From Sphingomonas sp. LR60 (GTDB taxonomy: Bacteria > Pseudomonadota > Alphaproteobacteria > Sphingomonadales > Sphingomonadaceae): a DNA stretch of 64,000 nt. The position numbers and the translations under genes are program-made. The stretch covers positions 841,501-905,500 of the forward strand of contig NZ_JASPFK010000001.1 in NCBI RefSeq assembly GCF_036855935.1, given 5' to 3'. Under the pieces are notes generated by a model. It searched no databases. It was not told the DNA's origin and worked only from the letters and a program-made list of their open reading frames with translations. Shown one piece after another: positions 40,396 to 50,486 of this stretch (position 1 is its first letter; each line of letters opens with the position of its first letter).

Positions 40396-41438
40396 GCTGC
40401 CTGCGCCGGGATCGTGCCGTCGATCAGCGCGGCGAGCGTGCGCTCGGCGGTCGCGAGCGAAACCTGCCGCATTCCCGCGGGCGCCTCGGGCACCACGCGC
40501 ATCGCGAACGCCTCCGCATTCGGGCAGTCGCGGGCGACGCCGCGCAGATGGTCGAGACTCAGTCGGAGTGGCGCGACGAGCAGCGAGAGATCGCTGGCGG
40601 CAAACGCGCGGCGGGCCAGCACGTGGTGCCGATACTGCCAAAGCTGGTCGTCCGGATCGGTGACGCGCACGCCGTCGCACCCGGTGCGATCGAGCATCTG
40701 GAGCGCGGTCGCCAGACCGCCGACGGCGCGCCCATGCCGCCGCGCCGACGTATGGACGATGCTGGCGGCATCGCGACGCACGCGCAGCCCGGCCCGCGAC
40801 GCATCGTCCAGCAGCCGCGCATCCTCGCCGCTCGCCACCGGCGCGAATCCGCCCAGCGCCTTATAGGTGTCGACGCGCATCGCCATGTTGGCGCCGCTGG
40901 CGTGATGATGCGTCGCGCACGCCTCCCAGCCGAGCGGGTCGATCCGGCGACGCAGCGCATAGAGGCGCGCGTAATAACGCTCGATGCGATCCTGCGCGCG
41001 ATCCTGGGGACCGGCGCGGCGCTGGACGTCACCCGCGACCAGATCGGCCGCATCGAGCGCGGCGACCGTCGCGAGCAGCCAGTCGGTGCCGGGCCAGCTA
41101 TCGGCATCGGTGCTGAGCAGGATATCGCCGCCGCGTGGCACTGCTGCGATGCCGAGCGTCATTGCGGCGTGGCGCGCGATCCCGGCGTTGGCGGCCGACC
41201 CGCCGACGCTGGCGACGTGAACCCGGTGACTAGCGCGTCCGGCATAGGCCATGGCGACCTCGGCGCTCCGATCGGTACATGTGTCGAGCAGCACGCAGAC
41301 ATGCACCGTCGTGCCGGCAGGGACGGCAAGCCGCTCCAGCGCCTCGAACAACCGCGGCAGCCGCGCCGCCTCGTTTCGCGCCGGAACGCAGATCGCCATT
41401 GCGGGCGGAGCGTCGCGCGCCCCCGCCGCGTCGCTCAA
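40392..41438 (-). CDS. Glycosyltransferase family 2
   Basis: A GT-A fold transferase of 348 residues from TTG at 41438, or 335 from the ATG at 41399 (MAICVPARNEAARLP). It shows the family's CVPARNEAARLPRLFEAL start and the metal-binding DxD-type LLSTDADSWPGTDWL near 115-128. SGANMAMRVDTYKALGGF is the acceptor-loop GAN motif, and SGEDARLLDDASRAG the ED catalytic segment. There are no membrane helices, so it probably acts in the cytoplasm on a soluble or lipid-linked acceptor. The TTG overlaps the upstream stop (TTGA), in line with the coupling seen at the other junctions of this cluster. Confidence 0.87.
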   Translation of the reverse strand: MSDAAGARDAPPAMAICVPARNEAARLPRLFEALERLAVPAGTTVHVCVLLDTCTDRSAEVAMAYAGRASHRVHVASVGGSAANAGIARHAAMTLGIAAVPRGGDILLSTDADSWPGTDWLLATVAALDAADLVAGDVQRRAGPQDRAQDRIERYYARLYALRRRIDPLGWEACATHHHASGANMAMRVDTYKALGGFAPVASGEDARLLDDASRAGLRVRRDAASIVHTSARRHGRAVGGLATALQMLDRTGCDGVRVTDPDDQLWQYRHHVLARRAFAASDLSLLVAPLRLSLDHLRGVARDCPNAEAFAMRVVPEAPAGMRQVSLATAERTLAALIDGTIPAQAA

Positions 41439-41869
41439 GCGCGCAGCTCGCCTTCGTCGCCGCCGTCCCAGTAACGGATGCGATCGGCGCGAACCTTGAT
41501 CATCATCACGTCGGGCGTGTCGATGCCTTCGGGGAAGTAGCGGTCGAGATCCTTGGTCCAATGCGCCTCGAACTGCGCCTTGTCGTCGATCAGTTCGGCT
41601 GTGCCCTCGACTGCGACGAACAGCGGCGGTCCACCAAGCATTCCTGCGGCGCCGGTGTAGCTGAGGCAGACCTGCGGCACGCTGCGGATGTCCGAAACCT
41701 TGCGTGAATTGCCGTACGAGAAGAAATAGCTGTCGCCGGTATAGTCGACATCGCCGTTGTTGCTCATCGGGCGGGCGGTCGTCACGCCGTCACCCGACTG
41801 CGTCGTCAACATCGCGAAGTCGAGTTTGGCCATCTTCTTCGACAGCTCTTCCAGCGTCAGCTCGGCCAT
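41435..41869 (-). CDS. Pyridoxamine 5'-phosphate oxidase family protein (general stress type)
   Basis: A 144-residue FMN-binding split-barrel protein. LTLEELSKKMAKLDFAMLTT and RPMSNNGDVDYTGDSYFFSYGNSRKVSDI match the general-stress-protein-26-like branch of the PNPOx family, which binds flavin and rarely has true oxidase activity. It is the first gene of the five-gene cluster. An EcfG-like promoter (41937-41962) lies 67 bases upstream. Its stop overlaps the glycosyltransferase TTG. It may be a stress gene that shares the transcript rather than part of the chemistry. Confidence 0.85.
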   Translation of the reverse strand: MAELTLEELSKKMAKLDFAMLTTQSGDGVTTARPMSNNGDVDYTGDSYFFSYGNSRKVSDIRSVPQVCLSYTGAAGMLGGPPLFVAVEGTAELIDDKAQFEAHWTKDLDRYFPEGIDTPDVMMIKVRADRIRYWDGGDEGELRA

Positions 41870-41936
41870 GCCCGGTCATCCTCTTTATCGACAGCGTCGC
41901 AACGATTAGCCGCACGCCATGTCGGATCACCAACGT

Positions 41937-41962
41937 AACGGTCGCACCGTGACCTTTGTTCA
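41937..41962 (-). promoter_or_regulatory. EcfG-like promoter upstream of the split-barrel gene
   Basis: On the minus strand TGAAC (41962-41958), 17 bases, then CGTT (41940-41937). This differs from GGAAC-N16/17-CGTT only at the first base. It reaches slightly into the uvsE 3' end. Confidence 0.45.
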
Positions 41963-43153
41963 TGCTCTTTCTAGTTGATCCCCATCAACTTGCGCGGCCC
42001 CGGTCAGCTCGCCCTCGTCGACGTCGGGCTCCGCCTCCGCACCGACACCGCGCTCCAGCCGCGCTTCGTCCGCGGCGAGCGTCGCGGCATCCTCCTCGGT
42101 GATCCCGAAGCGCGCGGCAACATCGGGTGCGAAGCGCAACAGGTCCGGGCGCAGCCGCAGCAGGCTGAGATCCTTGGACTTGCCCTCCATCATCACGTCG
42201 AACACCAATCCCTCGGCCATCCGCATGAACGTCGCGAACTCGAACGGATTGGTGAAGTCGGCATGTCCGGTCCACACCGGCGGTCGCAGCACGGTCTTGA
42301 CGCGCGCGCTGGCCTTGACCGGCGCCTTCAGCACCTCGCCCTTCTTCGCCTTTGCCGTCCCCGCCTGTGCCGCCGCGCGCGCCTTGGGCGTGATCTTCTG
42401 CTTGATCTCACGCAGCTCGGTGCGCGGCGAGGAGAAATGGATCTTCGGTCGCACACCCGCCGGCCAGGTGGCGAGGAAGCGTTCCAGCGTCTCGCGCATG
42501 TCCAGCCGCTCGGGGTTCAGACACCACATGTGCTGGTAGTCGAAGATCAATCGCACGCCGGTGCGTTCGTGGATCCACAGCACATCGGCGGCCGAGAAGC
42601 GGATGTCGTCATTCTCGAGCACCAGTCGCTGCCGAACGTGCTCGGGGCATTGCTCCCATCCTTCTATCCAGCGCGCGCGGCTCGCCTCATGATCGTCGTA
42701 CACGCCACCGACATGCGTGATCATCACGGCTTCGTCGTCCAGCGCCATCCGATCGAGCATCTCGGCCTGACTCGACAGGTCCCAGATGCTCTTCCTGGTC
42801 AGCTCGGGGTTTGGCGAGTTGAGCAGGACATATTGCGACGGGTGAAACGACAGGCGCATGTCATACGCCTTGGCCTTCGCGCCGAACGCGCGAAGCTCCG
42901 CATCGCTGTCCGCGACCATCGAGTGGAATTGCGGCATGTCGGGATGCGTGGCGTAGGGCGCGATGTCCGACGACAGCCGGTACATGTCCAGCTTCTCGGA
43001 CTTGAGGTAGTCGAGCACCGCGTCGAGCAGTTCGAGCGAGCATTTCAGATGCGGGTTCTTCTGCCAGCGCCGCGTGTCCTGGCTCTTGAGATCGGGTCGG
43101 CCCATCACCTTGACGGGAAAGCCGAGACGAAGCGGACGATCGGGATCGGTCAT
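41960..43153 (-). CDS. uvsE: UV damage endonuclease UvdE/UvsE
   Basis: A 397-residue UV dimer endonuclease, which nicks 5' of pyrimidine dimers independently of UvrABC. Family blocks are RLGFPVKVMG at the start and YRLSSDIAPYATHPDM near 59-74. Metal ligands lie in LSFHPSQYVLLNS, THVGGVYDDH, LVLENDDIRFS, IFDYQHMWCLNP and KIHFSSPRTE. A Lys/Ala-rich insert lies near 260-290 (TPKARAAAQAGTAKAKKGE) and an acidic tail at the C-terminus; both look like additions to the core. It is on the same strand as the cluster, but has its own upstream spacer shared with the divergent oxidoreductase. Confidence 0.95.
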   Translation of the reverse strand: MTDPDRPLRLGFPVKVMGRPDLKSQDTRRWQKNPHLKCSLELLDAVLDYLKSEKLDMYRLSSDIAPYATHPDMPQFHSMVADSDAELRAFGAKAKAYDMRLSFHPSQYVLLNSPNPELTRKSIWDLSSQAEMLDRMALDDEAVMITHVGGVYDDHEASRARWIEGWEQCPEHVRQRLVLENDDIRFSAADVLWIHERTGVRLIFDYQHMWCLNPERLDMRETLERFLATWPAGVRPKIHFSSPRTELREIKQKITPKARAAAQAGTAKAKKGEVLKAPVKASARVKTVLRPPVWTGHADFTNPFEFATFMRMAEGLVFDVMMEGKSKDLSLLRLRPDLLRFAPDVAARFGITEEDAATLAADEARLERGVGAEAEPDVDEGELTGAAQVDGDQLERA

Positions 43154-43357
43154 TCGGTCACTCCCGCTTGTCGCACGCTCACGTTATCTTGTTGAGAAAG
43201 CCTGCTCTTCATCCGGACGCCAACGCAGCATGGGCCGTGCGGCTCCGTGCGCTTGTCGCGTGCCCGGGTCCGGTGGCCGCCTGTTGCCGTCGCCGCACCG
43301 ATGGCGGTAACGCAGCCCGACAGAAGCAGCGATCGTGCTGGACCGGGGATCGACGTT

Positions 43358-44251
43358 ATGCGCGTGCTGCTGATCGGATTGGGCGATATCGCCCGCAAGG
43401 CGTACCTTCCGGTCCTGTCCCGACGCACCGATCTCGACCTGCATGTGGCGACCCGCGATGGTGAGGTTCTCGACGAGGTCGGCCGCACCTTCCGCATCGC
43501 GCATCGCTACACGAGTGCCGCCGAGGCGATGCGCGCGACCACGTTCGACGCCGCCTTCGTCCACGCGGCCACCGTTGCGCATGGCGACCTCGTGCGGCTC
43601 CTGATCGAGTACGGCATTCCCACGTTCGTCGACAAGCCGCTCGCCGACAATCTCGCCGAGGTGGAAGCGTTGGTCGCGCTCGCCGCTGCGCGCGCCACCC
43701 CGCTCATGGTCGGGTTCAACCGGCGGTTCGCCCCCGATTATGCCGCGCTGAAGAGCGTCGACGCCAGCCTCATCACGATGGAGAAGCACCGCCACCGCCA
43801 GCCCGACCGACCCAGGCGGGTCGTCTTCGACGACTTCATCCATGTCGTCGATACCTTGTTGTTCCTCGCGCCGGCGCCGGTGCTCCGCCGCACGATCGAC
43901 ACCCATGTCGTCGACGGAATGCTCCACGCGATCACACTCACGCTGGCGGGCGATGGCTTCACCGCGATCGGCACGATGCATCGCGACAGCGGGCTCGACG
44001 AGGAACGGCTCGACGTCATCGGCGGTGGTGCGCGACACACCGTCCTCAACCTCGCCGATCGCGTCGAGGCGCGCGGCACGCAAAGCTTCCATCGCCGCGG
44101 CGACTGGCATTCGGTCGGACGGCAACGCGGCTTCGAGGCGATGTGCGACGACTTCCTGCGCGCCGCGCGCGAACGTCGCCCGGTCGACGCCGCCAGCCTG
44201 TTGGCGACGCACGACACCTGCGAGGCGATCGTCCGCCACGCGGAACGCTAG
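43358..44251 (+). CDS. Gfo/Idh/MocA family oxidoreductase
   Basis: A 297-residue NAD(P)-dependent sugar-type oxidoreductase. The Rossmann start is MRVLLIGLGDIARKAYLPVL (GxGxxA variant). The EKP motif appears as VDKPLADNLAEVEAL near 90-104. The C-terminal beta-sheet domain follows (MVGFNRRFAPDY; VFDDFIHVVDTLLF). The start was chosen at the Rossmann fold; the frame is open 111 bases further upstream without homology. It is divergent from uvsE across about 200 bases. The substrate is not predictable; the family acts on sugars, inositols and related polyols. Confidence 0.9.
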   Translation: MRVLLIGLGDIARKAYLPVLSRRTDLDLHVATRDGEVLDEVGRTFRIAHRYTSAAEAMRATTFDAAFVHAATVAHGDLVRLLIEYGIPTFVDKPLADNLAEVEALVALAAARATPLMVGFNRRFAPDYAALKSVDASLITMEKHRHRQPDRPRRVVFDDFIHVVDTLLFLAPAPVLRRTIDTHVVDGMLHAITLTLAGDGFTAIGTMHRDSGLDEERLDVIGGGARHTVLNLADRVEARGTQSFHRRGDWHSVGRQRGFEAMCDDFLRAARERRPVDAASLLATHDTCEAIVRHAER

Positions 44252-44285
44252 AATTTGATCCAGCTGGCTTGAACCCTCTCTAATT

Positions 44286-44389
44286 GTACCCCGGCGAAGG
44301 CCGGGGCCCGGTTGGGAAGGCCTAGGCGATGAAGCGCGACGCACATCGATGGCCTGCTCCAGCGGGGTTCCGGCCTTCGCCGGGGTACA
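44286..44389. repeat. REP element with inverted ends
   Basis: The left arm TGTACCCCGGCGAAGGCCGG is mirrored at 44370-44389, with a variable centre and outer tails TTGAACCCTCTCTAA and GATGGATCACAC (44399). It fills the gap between the oxidoreductase and aldo/keto reductase stops. Same family as 17712, 37717 and 63674. Confidence 0.85.
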
Positions 44390-44416
44390 CGTCAGGGTTG
44401 ATGGATCACACTTTAG

Positions 44417-45457
<1,041 letters not shown>

Positions 45458-45507
45458 CCTGCCGTCGTAACGATCGGGGAGGCGGCATAAGGGGTGCTGA
45501 ACGGCAT

Positions 45508-46050
45508 GATGGCTCCTTCTCGATGCCCAACGCGCGACGTCCGAAGCGTTTCACCGCAGCCCGGCGGAATTCCGGCAAAGCGTCCGGTCGGTTGCGCCGG
45601 AACCGCTGCGCCGCCATGCCCGTCGGATGGCCGTCAGCCAGCCCGGCGCTGGCTGGGATCGCGGCTGCTGCGCGCCCGGCGCTGATGGAGGTAACGCTGC
45701 TAAGGGGAAACGGGCGGAGGCCAGTGCAACAGGGTGGAGCATTTCGGCCAACGTGTAAGGGACACGCTATGAGCGGTTCCGTAGGCCGCATTCATTCCGC
45801 ACCTGTTGAACAGGCCGCCTAAATATGCGGGAGAAAGTCTGCTTGTCCATCAACCTGTTAGTACCAAATTGAGACGATCGACATTTTATATAAATGAAGC
45901 ACGTGGGATTATTCTATCAGTCGCATGCTTGTTAGTTAATTTTCATTTTGCCGCTATCTTTGAGAAAGTGCACCTGTGCTTGCGCGCTGTCTGAATCCTC
46001 GTTCCAGCACTCGCAATCATGTGCGCCGAACTCCGCAGACACTTGCAAAA
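45508..46050. other. Intergenic region without a convincing gene
   Basis: Lies between the aldo/keto reductase and the PEP-CTERM terminator. 45835-46010 is unusually AT-rich for this genome. A 17-codon frame (45769-45822, MSGSVGRIHSAPVEQAA) has a TAAGGGA site 10 bases upstream. A 62-codon frame over 45806-45994 has biased composition and no start signal. I see no RNA gene. It probably carries the reductase promoter; the rest is unexplained. Confidence 0.4.
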
Positions 46051-46082
46051 CGCCAAATGCCGCCGGTCTTTCGACCGGCGGC
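46051..46082 (-). terminator. Intrinsic terminator of the PEP-CTERM gene
   Basis: A perfect 10-bp GC-rich stem (46059-46068 with 46073-46082, tetraloop GAAA on the minus strand). On the minus strand it is followed by ATTTGGCGTTTTG, a weak T-rich tail. It lies about 30 bases past the gene's stop. Confidence 0.85.
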
Positions 46083-46110
46083 ACTTTCGTCACCCTGCGT
46101 GAAGCAGCGA

Positions 46111-46743
46111 TCAGGCGAAGGCGGTCACCGTGCTGCGACGCTTGCGGACGGCGGCGCCGACCATGGCGAAGCCGACGAGCATCATCGCCCAGGTGGCGGG
46201 CTCGGGAACCGCACCGGCCGAGGCGTTGCTCGTGAAGGTGAAGTTGACGTCGCTCGACATGCCGTTCTGCGACGAGGTCGCCAGCGAGAAGGTGCCGGCG
46301 GTCGCGTCCGCTGCGATCCCGTTGCTGAACGTGCCCATGCCGGTGATCGTCACGCTCGTTCCCAGCGGCGAGCGCGTCACCGAGGCATTGTCGAAGCTGA
46401 AGATGATGTTGCTGGCGCTGCCGAACTGGATGAACGGGTTCTGCAGGTACGAATTGGCGACATTGCCGATGAGGGCGATATCGGCGATGCTGGCGATCAT
46501 CCCGTTCAGGCCAGTGAAGCTGCCCTTCGCGTTGCCGACCAGCGCGCTGCCGTTGACGCCGAAGCCGTTGCCGGCGCCGCCGAACGCGTCACCGAAGTCG
46601 AGGCCGGTCGCGGTCGCCGCGGTGCCACCGGTGTAGGTGCCCGAGAACGATGCCAGGCTGAACGAGCCGATGATCGGGGCGGCCGAGGCCGGCGAAACAG
46701 CGAGCAAAGCAGAAGCTGCGAGGAGCACTTTCATCATCTTCAT
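46111..46743 (-). CDS. PEPxxWA-CTERM exported surface protein
   Basis: A 210-residue exported protein. The signal peptide covers about 1-21 (MKMMKVLLAASALLAVSPASA). The body is Gly/Ser/Asn-rich and beta-strand-like, with no Cys. The C-terminus carries the PEP-CTERM sorting signal: VPEPATWAMMLVGFAMVGAAVRKRR, that is PEPATWA, a hydrophobic helix and a basic cluster. Such proteins are processed by an exosortase, linked to exopolysaccharide export, and stay at the surface. The variant PEPxxWA is typical of sphingomonads. It has its own terminator (46051-46082). The intergenic 46744-46948 holds its promoter and no other gene. Confidence 0.93.
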   Translation of the reverse strand: MKMMKVLLAASALLAVSPASAAPIIGSFSLASFSGTYTGGTAATATGLDFGDAFGGAGNGFGVNGSALVGNAKGSFTGLNGMIASIADIALIGNVANSYLQNPFIQFGSASNIIFSFDNASVTRSPLGTSVTITGMGTFSNGIAADATAGTFSLATSSQNGMSSDVNFTFTSNASAGAVPEPATWAMMLVGFAMVGAAVRKRRSTVTAFA

Positions 46744-46948
46744 TTGATTGATTCCCTGTCTACCCCGGGAAGAGTTCAGCCGGTTAAGTACCCCTTAAGC
46801 GGCGTTTTCCCTGCTGTCTCGTCTCTTGACAGAGGCAGATATGCTTAACGTCCCTTACCGGGATTCGCTGTTGTCCGCTGTTTGTACCATATCTGGACAT
46901 TCGCCGAGACAGCGAAGATCTGCTTCCACGTCGATGCAGTGTGTCGGA

Positions 46949-49900
46949 TCAGAAAATCGTCACCGCCATCGTGACGCGGCGATTGGCCGGAGCGACTTCC
47001 TCGTCGCGGGTCATGTCGAGCAGCGGTCGACCATCGGCGGCCCAATGCACGCGGCGCACTCGCGCGTCACGCCCGTCGCCGCCGACGCCATTGCCCCAGG
47101 TGTGATAGACGTAGAGCGTGTTGCCGTCCTCGTCGGTGGTGAAGGCGCCATGCCCCGGCCCCTGTTCATAGCGGCGGTAATCGGTGATCCCGTCGGGCAT
47201 CGGCACGCTTTTCTGGAGCGGCGCCGACCATTTGCGCCACGCATCGATCCGCGTCAGGTCGGCATCGAGCGGCGCGGAGATGCCATTGACGACATAGGTC
47301 GGGCTGACTCCCGAGCTGGAATAGACGAGCGTCAGCCGCCCGTCGTGGGTAAGCGCGAACGCGCCCTCGGCGAGATTTTCCTCGACCGAGGTCTGCGGTG
47401 CGATGATCGGCCTCGGCGCGCCGGCCAGCCGCGTCGGCTGCGCAGGATCGACCGGCGCGATCCACGTCAGCGGATCGCCGAGCGTGCCAGACGCCGGCAA
47501 ATAGCGTTGCGACCAGGTATAATAAGCGCGCTTCCCGACCGTGAAATAGGACATGTCGAGGCTGATGTTCGCGGGCATCTCCGCGCGCCCGAGCGGAGCG
47601 CCGTCGGCCTTGCGGATCGCGGCGGGGCGCGACCAGTCGGCGGCGTTGGCCGGATCGCCGCCGTCGCGCAGCTGGATGATGTGCGAGGCGACCCGCGACC
47701 ACGCGCCGCCCTCGTTCGACTGGTCGTCCTTCGGGTTGAAGCACGGTGCAAACAGGATCGACAGCCGCCCGCCGATTTCGTGGATTTCGGGCGCCCAATA
47801 ACAGCCGGCGATCACCCGGCCTTCGGCGGTACGGTCGCGGCGCGTGCGGCGGTTGAGCAGGTCGACCTCCCGCGCGCGCCCGCCGTTGGCGTCGGCGAGA
47901 TCCTCGAGCCGGTCCGCGACGCGCAGCGGCAGGTGCGCGGAGCCGACATTGTCGTTGTCTGTGTCGTCGGTGGCGGTCAGCAGATAGCGGACGCGGCCGT
48001 TCCGCTCCCAGCGATAGATGTCGGGATCGGCGCGATTATAGGCGAAGATCGCGGGATAGCTCCGCTGGCGCACCGTGCCGTTGATCAGATGGCGTCCCGG
48101 TTTCGTGAGCATTGCGAGGTCGGCGGCGTCCCATTCGACCGCCCGGGTCGCTGTGGAGCCGTCCGAATAGCCCAGCGTCACCCGCGCGCTATCGAGGTCG
48201 GCGACGCGGCCCGCGGCGATCTCACGCGGCGCGACCGTCGCGCTGGTGTTGACCACGCGGCCGAACCGGCGGGTGAGGGCGGTCGCGGTTTCGGCCGTGA
48301 TCGCGAGCGTATCGCTGGCACCACCGGCGACCGTGCCGAACCGCGCGTCGCCGACATTGCCCGCCGAGACGATCCGCCGACGCCGCCCGCCGTTGTCCGG
48401 CTGCCATTTCGCGACCTGCCACTCCGTCCGCGCGAGATCGGCGACGGGCGTCCAGCGCTGTCGTGCGCCTCGGTCGTTCCACGACACGAGATAGCGGCGC
48501 GCGTCGCCGTCCCACACGACATGCGGCTGCGCGACACCGTCGGCAGTGCGCAGGTCGATCGTGCCCAGTTCTTCGAAGTCGGCCGGATGATCGGGATCGC
48601 TGCGGAACACCACCGTCGCGGTGGCGGCGGGATCGGGCTTGCCGTCCATGTCGACCCGCGTCGCAATCACGCCGAGCGCACCGTTTGCAAAGTAGAAGAG
48701 CGATGGGTCGGCGACACCGCGCAACGCGATCCGGTCGACGCCGGTATAATCGCCCTTCGCGAACAGCACGCCATAATCGTCGTTGAGCGGCGTCATGCGA
48801 CCGTCGGCGCCGGAGAGCGCGAGATGCACGCTGCGCGCCACGGTCGGCTGGTTCGCGTCATGCGCGCTGGTCGGCGTGCGCGCATAGGCTTCCAACTGCC
48901 GCGCACCGCTGCCGAGCACGCGGACCGTGAAGCTCTTGGTGAGCGTCGTCCCGTCCGCACGCGTCAGTCGGCCGTCGAGCCGAACGACCCGCGCCGCCGC
49001 ATCGCGGTTGGTGAGGACGCCGTCGCGCAACGCCTGCCCGTCGGCGCGCCATGTCGCGGCGAAGCCCGCCGGCACCGGCAGGCGCGTTCCCGACGCCAGC
49101 ACCGGCGGCACCACCCAGCGTGCCGTGGCATCGGCGCCCTCCGACGTCGTGCTCCGCCAGTGCGCCTCGACCCGCGCGCGTTCGGCCGCGGTGATCGACA
49201 GGACGGTGCCATGGCGCGGCGACGGCGGCAGGTGGAAGTCGCGCGGATAGGTCCAGGCGATTTTGCCGTCGAGCGCGTTGGTGGCGAGCGGAATATACCC
49301 GGCGCCGCCGTAATCATCGACCCACAGGAAGTATTTGAACCCGCTCTTGTCGCCTGGATTGGCGACGAAGGCGGTCGGCCCCTCCACTTCAGGGGTGCCG
49401 GCGCGACGGCCGATGCAGCGATCCAGGATCTTCCATTGCCCGGACGCGCCGTCCGCACGCAGTGATGGCGAGACCTGCGCCAGGATGTCGCTCGACGCGC
49501 AGCCGCGCGCGTCGCTGATCTTGGTGAAGCGGTAATACAGGCCGCGATCCTTCATCACGGTCGCGTCGATCATCCCCTTGGCCCTGACCGCGCCCGGCAC
49601 ATCGGCGGCCTTGAACCATGGCGTCGGGGTGGTGAAGGTGCGGAAGTCGCGGGTGGTGGCGGTCAGGATCTGCGGTCCCTCGCCATCCTCTACCGTATGT
49701 TCCGCGTCCTTGTAGAGCGTCGAGGTCCAATAGACGACATAGGCACCGATCGTCGGGTCATAGGTCGCCTCGGGCGCCCAGGTCATGCCGGCCGCAGGCA
49801 GGTTGACGCGAACGTGGCGCTGCTTGCCCCAATGGATCAGATCGGTCGATTCCCAGATCTCTAGATACTGGCTGCCGTGGCGCGTCGCGTCGCCCCAGCC

Positions 49901-50236
49901 GGTGCGCGCCGCCGACAGATCGGTGGCGAGCAGGAAGAAGTGGTCACCCTCCGCGGAGCGCATGATGAACGGGTCGCGCAGCCCGCGCGTGCCCTCGTTC
50001 GATTGCAGCATCGGCCGACCATCGTTGAGCGTCTTCCACTGCAGGGCATTGTTGCCGTCGGAAATCGCGAACCGCAGCTTCTCGCCGTCGATCGTCTTCT
50101 CGGTGAAATAGACGAAGAGATAGGCCGCGCCGGCAGGCGCAGGCGCGACGGGTTCGGCCGCCGACGTCGCGCCGCTCAGTGCGACCGCCGCGGTGAGCAG
50201 GAGCAGGGGGCGGGCGAACCCTGAGGTGAACTTCAA
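46949..50236 (-). CDS. Exported protein with two GH43-type glycosidase domains
   Basis: A 1095-residue secreted glycan hydrolase. The signal peptide covers about 1-27. The N-terminal five-bladed propeller (about 35-355) has the pattern of family 43: FVYFTEKTIDGEKLRFAIS, RGLRDPFIMRSAEGDHFFLLATDL (Asp ligand) and TWAPEATYDP. A beta-sandwich stretch follows (about 385-470), then a second set of blades (about 480-700). A C-terminal GH43-type unit begins ADPDIYRWERNGRVRYLLTATDD and includes GCYWAPEIHEIGGRLSILFAPCF. Both halves keep the WAPE-type Glu. Substrate is probably an arabinose- or xylose-containing side chain. Stands on its own upstream of the TonB receptor. Confidence 0.88.
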   Translation of the reverse strand: MKFTSGFARPLLLLTAAVALSGATSAAEPVAPAPAGAAYLFVYFTEKTIDGEKLRFAISDGNNALQWKTLNDGRPMLQSNEGTRGLRDPFIMRSAEGDHFFLLATDLSAARTGWGDATRHGSQYLEIWESTDLIHWGKQRHVRVNLPAAGMTWAPEATYDPTIGAYVVYWTSTLYKDAEHTVEDGEGPQILTATTRDFRTFTTPTPWFKAADVPGAVRAKGMIDATVMKDRGLYYRFTKISDARGCASSDILAQVSPSLRADGASGQWKILDRCIGRRAGTPEVEGPTAFVANPGDKSGFKYFLWVDDYGGAGYIPLATNALDGKIAWTYPRDFHLPPSPRHGTVLSITAAERARVEAHWRSTTSEGADATARWVVPPVLASGTRLPVPAGFAATWRADGQALRDGVLTNRDAAARVVRLDGRLTRADGTTLTKSFTVRVLGSGARQLEAYARTPTSAHDANQPTVARSVHLALSGADGRMTPLNDDYGVLFAKGDYTGVDRIALRGVADPSLFYFANGALGVIATRVDMDGKPDPAATATVVFRSDPDHPADFEELGTIDLRTADGVAQPHVVWDGDARRYLVSWNDRGARQRWTPVADLARTEWQVAKWQPDNGGRRRRIVSAGNVGDARFGTVAGGASDTLAITAETATALTRRFGRVVNTSATVAPREIAAGRVADLDSARVTLGYSDGSTATRAVEWDAADLAMLTKPGRHLINGTVRQRSYPAIFAYNRADPDIYRWERNGRVRYLLTATDDTDNDNVGSAHLPLRVADRLEDLADANGGRAREVDLLNRRTRRDRTAEGRVIAGCYWAPEIHEIGGRLSILFAPCFNPKDDQSNEGGAWSRVASHIIQLRDGGDPANAADWSRPAAIRKADGAPLGRAEMPANISLDMSYFTVGKRAYYTWSQRYLPASGTLGDPLTWIAPVDPAQPTRLAGAPRPIIAPQTSVEENLAEGAFALTHDGRLTLVYSSSGVSPTYVVNGISAPLDADLTRIDAWRKWSAPLQKSVPMPDGITDYRRYEQGPGHGAFTTDEDGNTLYVYHTWGNGVGGDGRDARVRRVHWAADGRPLLDMTRDEEVAPANRRVTMAVTIF

Positions 50237-50370
50237 CCATCGTCTCCCGATCGTCCGACGAGCGATCCGCCGGATCGTTATGGTTTCTAGAGCACGATGA
50301 CATCATGTCGAACCGCAGCGTTATTGCGAGCGCAGCGAAGCAATCCACGGTACCGCGCCAATCGACGCGC

Positions 50371-50486
50371 AAAGCCCGCCCTTCTTACCCGGTCATCCCG
50401 GACTTGATCCGGGATCCCGCTTGTTCTTCCTTCAGCCGACAAGAAGAACCGTCGCCCCGGATCGAGTCCGGGGCGACGCCGGGCCC
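50371..50486. repeat. REP-like repeat in the spacer before the TonB receptor
   Basis: Paired arms CATCCCGGACTTGATCCGGGAT and CGCCCCGGATCGAGTCCGGGGCG around TTGTTCTTCC, of the same type as 13737-13823. The rest of the 50237-50485 gap has no gene. Confidence 0.6.

Noticed and set aside
41975..43195. Long plus-strand frame opposite uvsE
   Set aside because: Antisense to a full uvsE with all motifs.
45806..45994. A 62-codon frame with a hydrophobic stretch
   Set aside because: No ribosome binding site, lies in AT-rich non-coding DNA, and has unusual composition.
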